NCBI GenBank assembly: GCA_021824605.1
Contig: JAKAKH010000003.1
Coordinates: 1-32,343 of the forward strand
DNA: 32,343 nucleotides
From: a bacterium
GTDB taxonomy: Bacteria > Patescibacteriota > Minisyncoccia > Phycocordibacterales > Phycocordibacteraceae
Direction of reading: 5' to 3'
The notes beneath the pieces were generated by a model. The model had not been told where the DNA came from. It saw nothing but the letters and a program-made list of their open reading frames with translations, and made no database searches. A program made the translations under genes and the position numbers. This document shows positions 17,113 through 25,984 of the stretch, piece by piece (position 1 is the first letter of the stretch; every line of letters starts with the position of its first letter).

Positions 17113-18438
17113 ATGACTGACCTGACGCTTATGGAAAAGATTGTCTCGCTCGCAAAGCGTCGTGGGTTCGTCTTCCCTGGCTCGGAGATCTACGGCGGGC
17201 TTGCGGGTACGTTTGACTATGGTCCGTACGGGGTCCTCTTGAAAGAGAATGTGCAGCAGCTCTGGCTGCAGATGTTTCGTGATGATCGTGACGATATGTA
17301 CAGTGTCGATGCGACTATCTTGATGAATCCAAAGATATGGGAAGCTTCGGGACATGTGGCTGGATTCTCCGATCCGCTCGTCGAATGTGAAAAATGTAAG
17401 CGTCGTTTCCGCGCTGATCATCTCGATAATCCAACAACGTGCCCAGAGTGTGGAGGAGTACTTGGCGAGGCACGGCAGTTCAATATGATGTTTAAGACGC
17501 ATGCTGGCGCAATGGAAGACGATTCGGCCGTTGTGTACCTTCGTCCTGAGACAGCTGGCGGTATTTTCGCAAATTTCAAAAATGTTATGGATTCGTTACA
17601 TCCGAAATTACCGTTTGGCATCGCGCAAATAGGGAAGGCTTTTCGAAATGAAATAGCACCACGCGATTTCATTTTCCGTCTCCGCGAACTCTCTCAGATG
17701 GAAGTGGAGTATTTTGTGTCACCGAAGGATTGGGCGCAGGCTTTTGAAGAGTGGCGGAAAGTACTGCATCTTTTTGCGACCGCTATTGGGCTCCCGTCAA
17801 ATAGCGTGCACGAACTCGAGATTCCACCTGAGGAGTTGGCACATTACAGTAAACGCACCATCGATTTCGAGTTTGATTATCCGTTTGGGCGCAAAGAGCT
17901 CTGGGGTCTTGCGTACCGTACTGATTTCGATCTCTCGGCGCACGAGAAGGGTTCAGGAGTATCGCTCTCCTATCTTGATGAGGAGACAAAAGAAAAATAC
18001 GTACCACACGTCATTGAGCCATCGCTCGGCGTCGATCGAACTATCCTTGCGATTCTTACAAGCGCGTATCGTGAGGATGCTCTGGGTGGAGAAGTGCGCA
18101 CGTACCTTGCCCTTGCGCCGAAGGTAGCACCAGTGAAAGCGATGGTCTCGCCGCTCTTGAAGAATAAGCCAGAGCTCGTTGCAAAAGCGCGCGAAGTGCG
18201 CGAGATCTTGAAAAAAGTACATCCGGCAATCGCGTGGGATGACAATGGCAATATTGGGAAGCGCTATCGTCGGCAGGATGAAATCGGTACGCCGTTTTGT
18301 GTCACGATTGATTTCGATACACTCGGGGAAACCCCAGAACACAAAGACACCGTCACACTGCGTCATCGCGATAGTGGCGAACAAGAGCGGCTCTCGATTG
18401 TTGAAGTTGCCGAGCGCATCGCCACCGCAATCAGGTAG
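17113..18438 (+). CDS. glyS: glycyl-tRNA synthetase (single-chain class IIa type)
   Basis: KRRGFVFPGSEIYGGLAGTFDYGPYGVLLKENV; FRNEIAPRDFIFRLRELSQMEVEYFV. Confidence 0.95.
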   Translation: MTDLTLMEKIVSLAKRRGFVFPGSEIYGGLAGTFDYGPYGVLLKENVQQLWLQMFRDDRDDMYSVDATILMNPKIWEASGHVAGFSDPLVECEKCKRRFRADHLDNPTTCPECGGVLGEARQFNMMFKTHAGAMEDDSAVVYLRPETAGGIFANFKNVMDSLHPKLPFGIAQIGKAFRNEIAPRDFIFRLRELSQMEVEYFVSPKDWAQAFEEWRKVLHLFATAIGLPSNSVHELEIPPEELAHYSKRTIDFEFDYPFGRKELWGLAYRTDFDLSAHEKGSGVSLSYLDEETKEKYVPHVIEPSLGVDRTILAILTSAYREDALGGEVRTYLALAPKVAPVKAMVSPLLKNKPELVAKAREVREILKKVHPAIAWDDNGNIGKRYRRQDEIGTPFCVTIDFDTLGETPEHKDTVTLRHRDSGEQERLSIVEVAERIATAIR

Positions 18439-18460
18439 GGGAGTGTGCTAGGATGCCGGT

Positions 18461-19522
18461 ATGAATAAGGATATCCGCGTCACCATCACCCCAAGTACGA
18501 TTGCTTCGGCCGTCTTGGTCATCGTTGGTGCGTATGTGGTCTGGCTCCTGCGAGACTTGGCGCTCCTCGTGCTGACGGCGATTGTCATCGCTTCGGCCAT
18601 CGAGCCAGAGATTGCCTTCTTTATACGTCACCGGGTCCCACGCTTCTTCGCGGCGATTCTTGTGTACGTACTCGTGTTCGGGTCGGTATTTGCGCTCCTA
18701 TTCTTCTTCTTCCCACCAATCATTTCTGATGCGGCTGGATTCCTCTCCGCGATGCCGCGATACTTGGATGCTATTAATGCATCAGGTTCCTTCTCAGGTC
18801 TCACGAGCGCAACGAGCCTGATTGGCGGCTCACACGACCTACAGTCCTTTATCCAGACGCTCTTCTCGCTGCAGTCAATGTTTACTGCCGGTTCGGGGAG
18901 CATTGTGCAGCTCTTCGTCACATTCTTTGGAGGCATTTTCTCGCTCCTGCTTGTGATCGTGCTTTCATTCTACTTCGCCCTCCAAGATACAGGCGTCGAT
19001 GATTTCCTTCGACTAGTAATGCCCGCTGCGTATGAGGACTATTCGGTAGACCTCTGGAAGCGAGCACAGAAGAAGATTGGACTCTGGATGCAAGGACAGA
19101 TACTCCTCTCTGTCATCGTGGCTATTTTGGTATACCTCGGGCTCCTTATCATCGGGATCCCGTATGCGCTTCTCCTCTCGGTCTTTACGGCGGTCGCCGA
19201 GATCATCCCGATCTTTGGTTCGCTTATCGCCGGAACATTTGCGGTGATTATTGCGACCTCAAATGGCGGGTTGGCGCTCGGTGCCGTTGTACTCGGTCTC
19301 TATATCGTCGTGAATCAATTCGAGTCGAATCTTATCTACCCACTCATTGTGAAGAAGGTTGTGGGTGTACCGCCACTCCTTGTCATTGTAGCGCTTATCG
19401 CAGGCTACACACTTGCTGGTTTCTTGGGGGTGCTACTCTCGGTACCAGTCGCGGCAGTGCTGCTTGAGCTCATTACCGACTTTGATAAACGGAAGCGTCG
19501 CTTGGCGCATCCTCACGCCTAG
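18461..19522 (+). CDS. AI-2E family transporter-like permease (PF01594 type)
   Basis: Multi-TM; FTAVAEIIPIFGSLIAG and NQFESNLIYPLIVKKVVGVPPLLVIVALIAG motifs. Confidence 0.88.
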   Translation: MNKDIRVTITPSTIASAVLVIVGAYVVWLLRDLALLVLTAIVIASAIEPEIAFFIRHRVPRFFAAILVYVLVFGSVFALLFFFFPPIISDAAGFLSAMPRYLDAINASGSFSGLTSATSLIGGSHDLQSFIQTLFSLQSMFTAGSGSIVQLFVTFFGGIFSLLLVIVLSFYFALQDTGVDDFLRLVMPAAYEDYSVDLWKRAQKKIGLWMQGQILLSVIVAILVYLGLLIIGIPYALLLSVFTAVAEIIPIFGSLIAGTFAVIIATSNGGLALGAVVLGLYIVVNQFESNLIYPLIVKKVVGVPPLLVIVALIAGYTLAGFLGVLLSVPVAAVLLELITDFDKRKRRLAHPHA

Positions 19523-19531
19523 TGTCTCTCT

Positions 19532-20941
19532 ATGCGCGCACGGTACATCACCACCACTCTGCCGTATGTAAACGCGGATCCGCATATCGGGTTTGCGCAG
19601 GAGATCGTGCAGGCGGATGCATTGGTGCGTACCTGGCGTCGTGCAGGGGACGATGTTTTTTTCTCGACCGGGACTGACGAGCACGGGCAGAAAATATTTG
19701 AAGCGGCACAGAAGGCAGGACAGACTCCGCAAGAGTATGTCGATCACTATGCCGCTGAATTTCAGAAATTAAAAAGCTCACTCGATCTTAGTTACGATGC
19801 GTTCATTCGGACAACAGACACGAAGCATATACAGGCGGCACAAGAGATGTGGCGTCGCTGTGCGGCGAAAGGGGACATCTACAAGAAGACATACACTGGT
19901 CGCTACTGCGTCGGCTGCGAGGCGTTTAAGACTGAGAAAGAGGTGGTTGAGGGGCGTTGCCCACTCCATCCGAATGCTGATCTCAAAGAAATCTCAGAAG
20001 AGAACTATTTCTTCAAGTTCTCAAACTATCAGAAACAGCTAGAAGAGTATCTCGAGCGGTCAGGAGTCGTATTCCCTGAGTGGCGTCGAATCGAAGCACT
20101 GAATTTCGTAAAGGATGGATTAGAAGACTTCAGTATTTCGCGCGAAGCCGCGCGGTTGTCGTGGGGTATCCCCGTGCCAGAGGACGAGTCACAGGTAATG
20201 TATGTGTGGTTCGATGCGCTTACGAATTATATCTCCACGCTTGGCTGGCCTGAGGATACGGAAGGGAAGTTCAAGAAGTTTTGGACTGAGGGTACGACGC
20301 TGCAGGTCGCGGGGAAGGATCAGGTGCGCTTCCAGTCGCTTATGTGGCAGGCGATGCTCTTGTCGGCCGAGATTAAGAATACTGATCAGATCTTCTATCA
20401 TGGCTTCATCACCTCGGGCGGACAGAAGATGAGTAAGTCGATCGGAAATGTCATCAATCCGCTCGACCTTGTGCAGAGGTATGGCACGGACGCGACACGA
20501 TACCTCCTGCTACGACACTTGAGTCCCGTTGAGGATTCTGACCTGACTCCAGAGGCAATTCACGAGCACTATACCGCGAATCTTGTGAATGGATTGGGAA
20601 ATGCCGTTGCGCGAGTGATGAAGCTTGCTGAGCAATATCTACCAGAACCAGTGATAGTCTCTGAACTCACTTCCCAGCCAGTGATTGAGTACAAGTTTAA
20701 TGATGCGATGGATCAGATCTGGAGCAGAGTGAGTGCCATTGATCAAACGATCACAGAACACAAGCCGTTTGCGATCGTGAAAACTGATCCAGAGGCTGGG
20801 CAAAAGATGATTACGATGCTTGTTAAGCAATTGCAGGTGGTTGGAGCAACATTGTTGCCTTATATGCCAGGAACGGCTGAGAAGATACTTACTGCGATCA
20901 AGGAAAATAAAAAGCCCGAGAACTTGTTCCCGCGCCTCTAA
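19532..20941 (+). CDS. metG: methionyl-tRNA synthetase
   Basis: YITTTLPYVNADPHIGFAQEIVQADAL; GQKMSKSIGNVINP. Confidence 0.96.
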   Translation: MRARYITTTLPYVNADPHIGFAQEIVQADALVRTWRRAGDDVFFSTGTDEHGQKIFEAAQKAGQTPQEYVDHYAAEFQKLKSSLDLSYDAFIRTTDTKHIQAAQEMWRRCAAKGDIYKKTYTGRYCVGCEAFKTEKEVVEGRCPLHPNADLKEISEENYFFKFSNYQKQLEEYLERSGVVFPEWRRIEALNFVKDGLEDFSISREAARLSWGIPVPEDESQVMYVWFDALTNYISTLGWPEDTEGKFKKFWTEGTTLQVAGKDQVRFQSLMWQAMLLSAEIKNTDQIFYHGFITSGGQKMSKSIGNVINPLDLVQRYGTDATRYLLLRHLSPVEDSDLTPEAIHEHYTANLVNGLGNAVARVMKLAEQYLPEPVIVSELTSQPVIEYKFNDAMDQIWSRVSAIDQTITEHKPFAIVKTDPEAGQKMITMLVKQLQVVGATLLPYMPGTAEKILTAIKENKKPENLFPRL

Positions 20942-20950
20942 TCTATCTCC

Positions 20951-21748
20951 ATGGACACTCGTTATATTGATGCGCACTGCCACATTCAATTTGAGCAGTA
21001 CGACGACGATCGAGAGGAAATTGTCGAGCAGATGCGTGAGCAAGGAATTGCCGCGATCGTCGTCGGGTGCGATTACGAATCATCACAAAAGGCAGTAGCT
21101 CTCGCCGAGAAACACGAACATCTTTTTGCGTCGATAGGGATCCATCCAACAGACACGGATGAATTATTTGATATTGATATGTTCCGTATGCTTGCGGAGC
21201 ATCCGAAGGTGGTGGCGATAGGGGAGTGTGGTCTCGATTTTTTCCGACCCGAGACAGTTGACGCGTCTGAGAAGGAGAGGCAGCGTGCATTGTTTCGTGC
21301 ACATATTGCACTTGCAGCGGAGCTCGACAAGCCGCTCATCATCCATGCGCGCCCAAGCAAGGGGACACAGGATGCCTACCAGGAGGTGTTGCAGATACTC
21401 GCGGACGCGAAGAAACAATACCCCTCCTTGCGCGGGGACGTCCACTTCTTCGTTGGCGGAGTTGCAGAGGCGCAGCAGTTTATTGCGCTCGATTTCACTC
21501 TATCGTTCACCGCGGTGATGACATTTGCTCGCGATTATGATGAGGTCATCCGTACAGTGCCGCTCACAAGCATCCTTGCCGAAACCGATTCGCCATATGT
21601 CGCGCCAGTAGGTCGCCGTGGGAAGCGCAACGACCCGCTCGCGGTCGTCGACGTTACGCTGAAGATAGTCGAGCTTCGCGGGGACGACCCGGAAATAGTG
21701 CGCCGTACGCTTGTTAGCAGCACCGAGAAGCTCTTTGGGCTGGGGTAG
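20951..21748 (+). CDS. tatD: TatD family metal-dependent hydrolase
   Basis: YIDAHCHIQFEQYD; SIGIHPTDTDE; IGECGLDFFR; ILAETDSPYVAP. Confidence 0.92.
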   Translation: MDTRYIDAHCHIQFEQYDDDREEIVEQMREQGIAAIVVGCDYESSQKAVALAEKHEHLFASIGIHPTDTDELFDIDMFRMLAEHPKVVAIGECGLDFFRPETVDASEKERQRALFRAHIALAAELDKPLIIHARPSKGTQDAYQEVLQILADAKKQYPSLRGDVHFFVGGVAEAQQFIALDFTLSFTAVMTFARDYDEVIRTVPLTSILAETDSPYVAPVGRRGKRNDPLAVVDVTLKIVELRGDDPEIVRRTLVSSTEKLFGLG

Positions 21749-21794
21749 GGTTGGTGTTGCGGGCGCCCAGAAGTCGTGCTAGGATGCGGGAATT

Positions 21795-22283
21795 ATGGCG
21801 AAGAATCAAGACGAAGACATCGAGGTGCTCGAGGACGATACTATTGGCGCGGAGGCGCGTGTCTACGAGCTTGGATTCCATCTCGATCCTGAATTGCCGG
21901 TTGAGGAGGTGAAGAAAGCCTACCAGACGATTCACGGCGCTATTGCCGCAAAGGGTACGATCGTCGCTGAGGTTGAACCAGAGAAAATACAGCTCGCTTA
22001 CACGATTTCTCGTCAGGAAGTGGCTGGTCGTCGCGACTTCAATTCTGCGTACTTCGCATGGATTGTGTACGAGATGTCGGCTGTTGATCATGTCGAGGTC
22101 GTCGCTGCTATGCGTGCTGACAAGGCAGTGGTGCGTTTCATCGACCTGGTAACGACCAAGGACGAAGCACGGCACGCTCTTGAGGTGCATGAGCTTATGG
22201 CCAAGGCTCCAGCTCCAGAGACTGACGGGGAAGAGGCTCTTGCAGCAGAGCTCGATACCGCGCTTGAGAGTGTGGTAGTGTAA
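21795..22283 (+). CDS. rpsF: 30S ribosomal protein S6 with acidic N-terminal extension
   Basis: YELGFHLDPELPVEEVKKAYQTIHGAIAAKG; syntenic rpsF-ssb-rpsR. Confidence 0.88.
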   Translation: MAKNQDEDIEVLEDDTIGAEARVYELGFHLDPELPVEEVKKAYQTIHGAIAAKGTIVAEVEPEKIQLAYTISRQEVAGRRDFNSAYFAWIVYEMSAVDHVEVVAAMRADKAVVRFIDLVTTKDEARHALEVHELMAKAPAPETDGEEALAAELDTALESVVV

Positions 22284-22288
22284 TCATC

Positions 22289-22741
22289 ATGTACCTCAAC
22301 AAAGTTCTTCTCTACGGCAATCTTACTCGCGATCCAGAATTGAAGGCGCTTCCAGGAGGAAGTCAGGTGGTGAATTTCAGTCTTGCAACCGACCGTGTCT
22401 TCAAGGACAAGAATGGTCAGAAGCAGGAGGCAACCGAGTTTCATAATGTCGTTGCCTTCGGTCGTACCGCTGAAGTCATCGCCCAGTACTGCAAGAAAGG
22501 TCGACCACTCTACATCGAGGGTCGCTTGCAGACACGTTCGTGGGACGATAAGGAGACAGGTAAGAAGAATTATCGTACGGAGATCATTGCTGAGTCGTTC
22601 CAGTTTGGCGCTGATGGCGGACGGGGTGGTGCGGGAGCTGGTTCAGGAATGGCTTCTCACGAGGAACAGCCGGCACCAAGCGACAGCAGCGATATCAAAT
22701 ATCCTGATGAAGAAATCAATCCAGAGGACATTCCTTTTTAA
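22289..22741 (+). CDS. ssb: single-stranded DNA-binding protein
   Basis: MYLNKVLLYGNLTRDPELKALPGGSQVVNFSLATDR; acidic C-terminus EEINPEDIPF. Confidence 0.97.
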   Translation: MYLNKVLLYGNLTRDPELKALPGGSQVVNFSLATDRVFKDKNGQKQEATEFHNVVAFGRTAEVIAQYCKKGRPLYIEGRLQTRSWDDKETGKKNYRTEIIAESFQFGADGGRGGAGAGSGMASHEEQPAPSDSSDIKYPDEEINPEDIPF

Positions 22742-22763
22742 TTATTCAATATAATTCTTTTGT

Positions 22764-22970
22764 ATGGCATACCAATCTGAACGTGAAGAAATAGAGCTCA
22801 AGAAGTTTATCGACTACAAGGATGTGGCGTACCTGAAGCAATTCACCAATCCCCACGCAAAGATCCTTGCGAAAAAGCGCACGGGCATTCCTGCAGGGAA
22901 GCAGCGTGAGATCACGCAGGCGATAAAGCGCGCTCGGTATATGGCGCTTCTCCCGTACGTTGCGGCATAA
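22764..22970 (+). CDS. rpsR: 30S ribosomal protein S18
   Basis: [51 protein letters not shown]. Confidence 0.95.
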   Translation: MAYQSEREEIELKKFIDYKDVAYLKQFTNPHAKILAKKRTGIPAGKQREITQAIKRARYMALLPYVAA

Positions 22971-22982
22971 TATAGCTCAACA

Positions 22983-23024
22983 GCACAAGCAAAAGCCCCG
23001 GGTACCCGGGGCTTTTGCTTGTGC
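22983..23024. terminator. 42-bp perfect palindrome, bidirectional terminator between convergent rpsR and efp
   Basis: GCACAAGCAAAAGCCCCGGGTACCCGGGGCTTTTGCTTGTGC equals its own reverse complement. Confidence 0.88.
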
Positions 23025-23039
23025 GAACAGAGAAATTCT

Positions 23040-23615
23040 TTAGGACTTGGTCACGCGCTCGGTGTATTCGCCAGTGTCGGTATTGATACGAACAATGTCG
23101 CCGCTGTTAATGAAGAGAGGTACGTTAACTTTTGCGCCCGTGACCAGCGTTGCGAGCTTGGTACCGCCAGAGACAGTATTGCCTTTCACTGCCGGCGGAG
23201 CCTCCTTCACTTCGAGGTCGACTTTCACCGGGATTTTAATAGTCATAGGCTTCTCTTCGTAGGTCAGAACTTCGACAACACTATTCGGCGCGAGCCACTG
23301 TACCTGGTCGTGTACGCTCTCAAGAGGGAAGGAGAAGCGATTCTTCGGGTTTCCTTCTTCTGCAAACCAGCTCTCAGTCTGATTACTGTAGAGATAGACG
23401 GCATCCATGCGATCGGTCTCTGCCTCCTCGACAGTTTCGCTCGAGTGGAATGAGATTTCAAGAACGCCACCGTTCACCATATTGCGCAACCGTGTCTGAT
23501 TGACCGGTTTTCTCTTTTGCATACGGAAAATATGCGCGGAAAGTACCTCGTAGGGTGCGTCGTTGTAATTAATAATCTTTTTTGGAAGAATTTCGTTGTA
23601 GCTGAGTACGGCCAT
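23040..23615 (-). CDS. efp: translation elongation factor P (atypical tip loop)
   Basis: Full-length EF-P with C-terminal ATLVTGAKVNVPLFINSGDIVRINTDTGEYTERV; loop FRMQKRKPVNQTRLRNM in place of PGKG. Confidence 0.9.
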   Translation of the reverse strand: MAVLSYNEILPKKIINYNDAPYEVLSAHIFRMQKRKPVNQTRLRNMVNGGVLEISFHSSETVEEAETDRMDAVYLYSNQTESWFAEEGNPKNRFSFPLESVHDQVQWLAPNSVVEVLTYEEKPMTIKIPVKVDLEVKEAPPAVKGNTVSGGTKLATLVTGAKVNVPLFINSGDIVRINTDTGEYTERVTKS

Positions 23616-23692
23616 AGTCTGAAACTAAAAGCGGATAAGGTGCGTTATAAAAAGTGCCGCCAAGGGCGGATACGGGTATGATACAAGATGTT

Positions 23693-24274
23693 ATGACTTT
23701 TTCAAATTCCGAGCCCAGTCCGGCTCTTGAGGACTACGAGATCCTTACCCGTTCGAAGCGGGAGCCGGAACTGTTCGCCCTGCTGGTTCGCCGCTACGAA
23801 GCGCCGCTTTTGCGGCGTGCCCGGGCTGTTGTATGGAGTCCTGAAGACGCCGAGGAGGTGGTCCAGGACACTTTCACCAAGATGTACCTCTATGCCGACA
23901 AGTATCACCCACAAGAGGGTGCTACATTTTCATCATGGATGTATACCATTCTCAATCGGGTCGCGTATACCAAATATGCCGTTCGCCGGAAGGAGCGCGG
24001 ACATCGTGCGGAACTCGAGCCAGAACACTACGAAGCGCTTCCTGATGCGCGAGCTGAATTTCTCGAGAACCTTTCGATTCGAGATGAAGTTATTGCGGCG
24101 CTTGCGGCACTTCCTGAAACTATGGCCCGCATACTGCGGTTGCAGTTCCTTGAAGGGAAGACCCAAGAAGAGATTGCAAGATCAGAGCAGCTCTCGATCT
24201 CGGCAGTGAAGACCCGGGTGCATCGTGCCAAAAAACTGTTTAAACGAGCCTATGACGAACAACACCATGACTAA
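23693..24274 (+). CDS. sigma-70 family (ECF-like) RNA polymerase sigma factor
   Basis: Region 2 FALLVRRYEAPLLRRARAVVWSPEDAEEVVQDTFTKMYLY; region 4 LPETMARILRLQFLEGKTQEEIARSEQLSISAVKTRVHRAKKLF. Confidence 0.88.
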   Translation: MTFSNSEPSPALEDYEILTRSKREPELFALLVRRYEAPLLRRARAVVWSPEDAEEVVQDTFTKMYLYADKYHPQEGATFSSWMYTILNRVAYTKYAVRRKERGHRAELEPEHYEALPDARAEFLENLSIRDEVIAALAALPETMARILRLQFLEGKTQEEIARSEQLSISAVKTRVHRAKKLFKRAYDEQHHD

Positions 24275-24593
24275 TCCATCAACCATCGAACGCATTGTAC
24301 TGCGACGAATTTATACGATGCGCGTACTGCGCGTACTTCTTTCAAATGCGACGCTCGCGCTCCTTATCTCGGGGGTAGCTCTCTGGGGGATTGGACGGGA
24401 AGTGTGGGTAGCCCACGTACTGCAGAATGCCCCGAAGGACATTCGGGAAATACCGCGTTTCTATATCGACGCGTTTGATCATACGCGTCTTCTGGTGCAG
24501 GCGCTTTCAGTTATCACGCTCGCGGGGTGCATCGTGCTGGCCCGGGAGACAGCACGTTCGATCTCCCGGCTTGTGGCACCAGCCCTGTCGTAG
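24252..24593 (+). CDS. small two-TM protein overlapping the sigma factor gene
   Basis: Overlapping ORF (alternative start 24267); hydrophobic segments LSNATLALLISGVALWGIG and LLVQALSVITLAGCIVLA. Confidence 0.7.
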   Translation: MTNNTMTNPSTIERIVLRRIYTMRVLRVLLSNATLALLISGVALWGIGREVWVAHVLQNAPKDIREIPRFYIDAFDHTRLLVQALSVITLAGCIVLARETARSISRLVAPALS

Positions 24594-24596
24594 AGG

Positions 24597-25646
24597 TTAT
24601 CCCTCAGCCAATTTCTCCTTAATCTGTTTCAACAGGTCTTTTGCAACGTCTTTGTGCTCATTGAGGAAGGTGCGCGACGCATCGTAACCACGTCCGAGCG
24701 GAATCTCGCCAAACTTATAGGAAGCGCCTGACTTCTGCACAAGGTCATATTTCTCACCGAGGGCGAGGAGTTCGCCTTCGCGACTGATACCTTCGTTGTA
24801 GAGGAGGTCGAATTCGGTCGTGCGGAAGGGAGCAGCGACTTTATTCTTCACGACTTTCACACGGACGCGCCCTCCGACCACTTCTTCGCCTTTTTTGATA
24901 GCAGCGATGCGGCGAATATCGAGGCGAACCGAGGTGTAGAACTTGAGTGCTTTCCCGCCTGGGGTGGTTTCAGGATTGCCGAACATCACGCCGATCTGCA
25001 TGCGGATCTGGTTGATGAAAATAACGATGGTCTTGCTGCGGGAGACGATGCCGGTCAGCTTGCGCAGTGCCTGACTCATAAGGCGTGCTTGCTTACCGAC
25101 ATGTTGTTGGCCCATTTCTCCCTCAATCTCGTCGCGGGGGGTGAGGGCAGCGACTGAGTCGACGACGATCACGTCGACGTTTCCGCTCCGCACGAGGCTC
25201 TCGACGATATCGAGCGCCTGCTCGCCAGTGTCGGGTTGTGAGATAAGGAGTTCAGTGAGCTTCACGCCAATGCGACGTGCGTACTCAGGATCAAGTGCAT
25301 GCTCTGCATCGACAAAGGCAGCGATGCCGCCCGCTTTCTGCGCCTCGGCGATAACGTGGAGGGCCAGAGTCGTTTTCCCCGAGGACTCAGGACCAAATAT
25401 TTCGATGATGCGGCCACAGGGAAGGCCGCCGACACCGAGCGCCGCATCGAGCCCGATAGAGCCGGTTGGGATCGAAGGAATTTTCTGCGGTGTGCCGGCA
25501 CCGAAAATTGTGATGGCTTCATCGCCAAACTTCGTGCGGATATCTTTGAGTGCCTGATCAATCGATTTCTGCTTCTCGTCTTTATCGCTGCTTGTGGCAG
25601 TGACTGTCTTTAGCACTTTCTCTTTCGCTGGTTTTTTAAGAGCCAT
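24597..25646 (-). CDS. recA: recombinase RecA
   Basis: [73 protein letters not shown]. Confidence 0.98.
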   Translation of the reverse strand: MALKKPAKEKVLKTVTATSSDKDEKQKSIDQALKDIRTKFGDEAITIFGAGTPQKIPSIPTGSIGLDAALGVGGLPCGRIIEIFGPESSGKTTLALHVIAEAQKAGGIAAFVDAEHALDPEYARRIGVKLTELLISQPDTGEQALDIVESLVRSGNVDVIVVDSVAALTPRDEIEGEMGQQHVGKQARLMSQALRKLTGIVSRSKTIVIFINQIRMQIGVMFGNPETTPGGKALKFYTSVRLDIRRIAAIKKGEEVVGGRVRVKVVKNKVAAPFRTTEFDLLYNEGISREGELLALGEKYDLVQKSGASYKFGEIPLGRGYDASRTFLNEHKDVAKDLLKQIKEKLAEG

Positions 25647-25656
25647 AGGATAGGGA

Positions 25657-25983
25657 TTAATCAGGGACAAATATCGAACGGGTCGTGGCGACGTGGCGTC
25701 CGAACCGGTCGGTAGCTATGAGGGTAAGTATAGAGGTTCCGTGAGGAAAGGTAAGAGTTGTTGAGAATGACCCGTCTTGATCGTGGAGAACTTGTGCACC
25801 ATCAAGAGTGAGAAGGGCAACGCGCGAAGCTTTCCCGGAGATAGTCACGGTCCCGCCGGGGAAGGAGGCGGCATTTTGCGGTGACGCAACCGTGAGGCCA
25901 GGACCGGCGATGAGCGGCCAGGCTTCGATGAGACCATAGCCGGTAAGCAGGACGAGAGTGAGGGCGAGAAGAGAGCGAATCAT
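25657..25983 (-). CDS. membrane-anchored protein with glucodextranase-B/Ig-like domain
   Basis: N-terminal TM, then [52 protein letters not shown]. Confidence 0.7.
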   Translation of the reverse strand: MIRSLLALTLVLLTGYGLIEAWPLIAGPGLTVASPQNAASFPGGTVTISGKASRVALLTLDGAQVLHDQDGSFSTTLTFPHGTSILTLIATDRFGRHVATTRSIFVPD

Positions 25984-25984
25984 A

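Noticed and set aside
24593-24597. Missing terminator between convergent 24252-24593 and recA
   Set aside because: 3-bp gap with no hairpin; convergent gene pairs with overlapping 3' ends are common in compact genomes.
25141-25613. Plus-strand ORFs inside recA
   Set aside because: Antisense shadows of recA; no recognisable motif.
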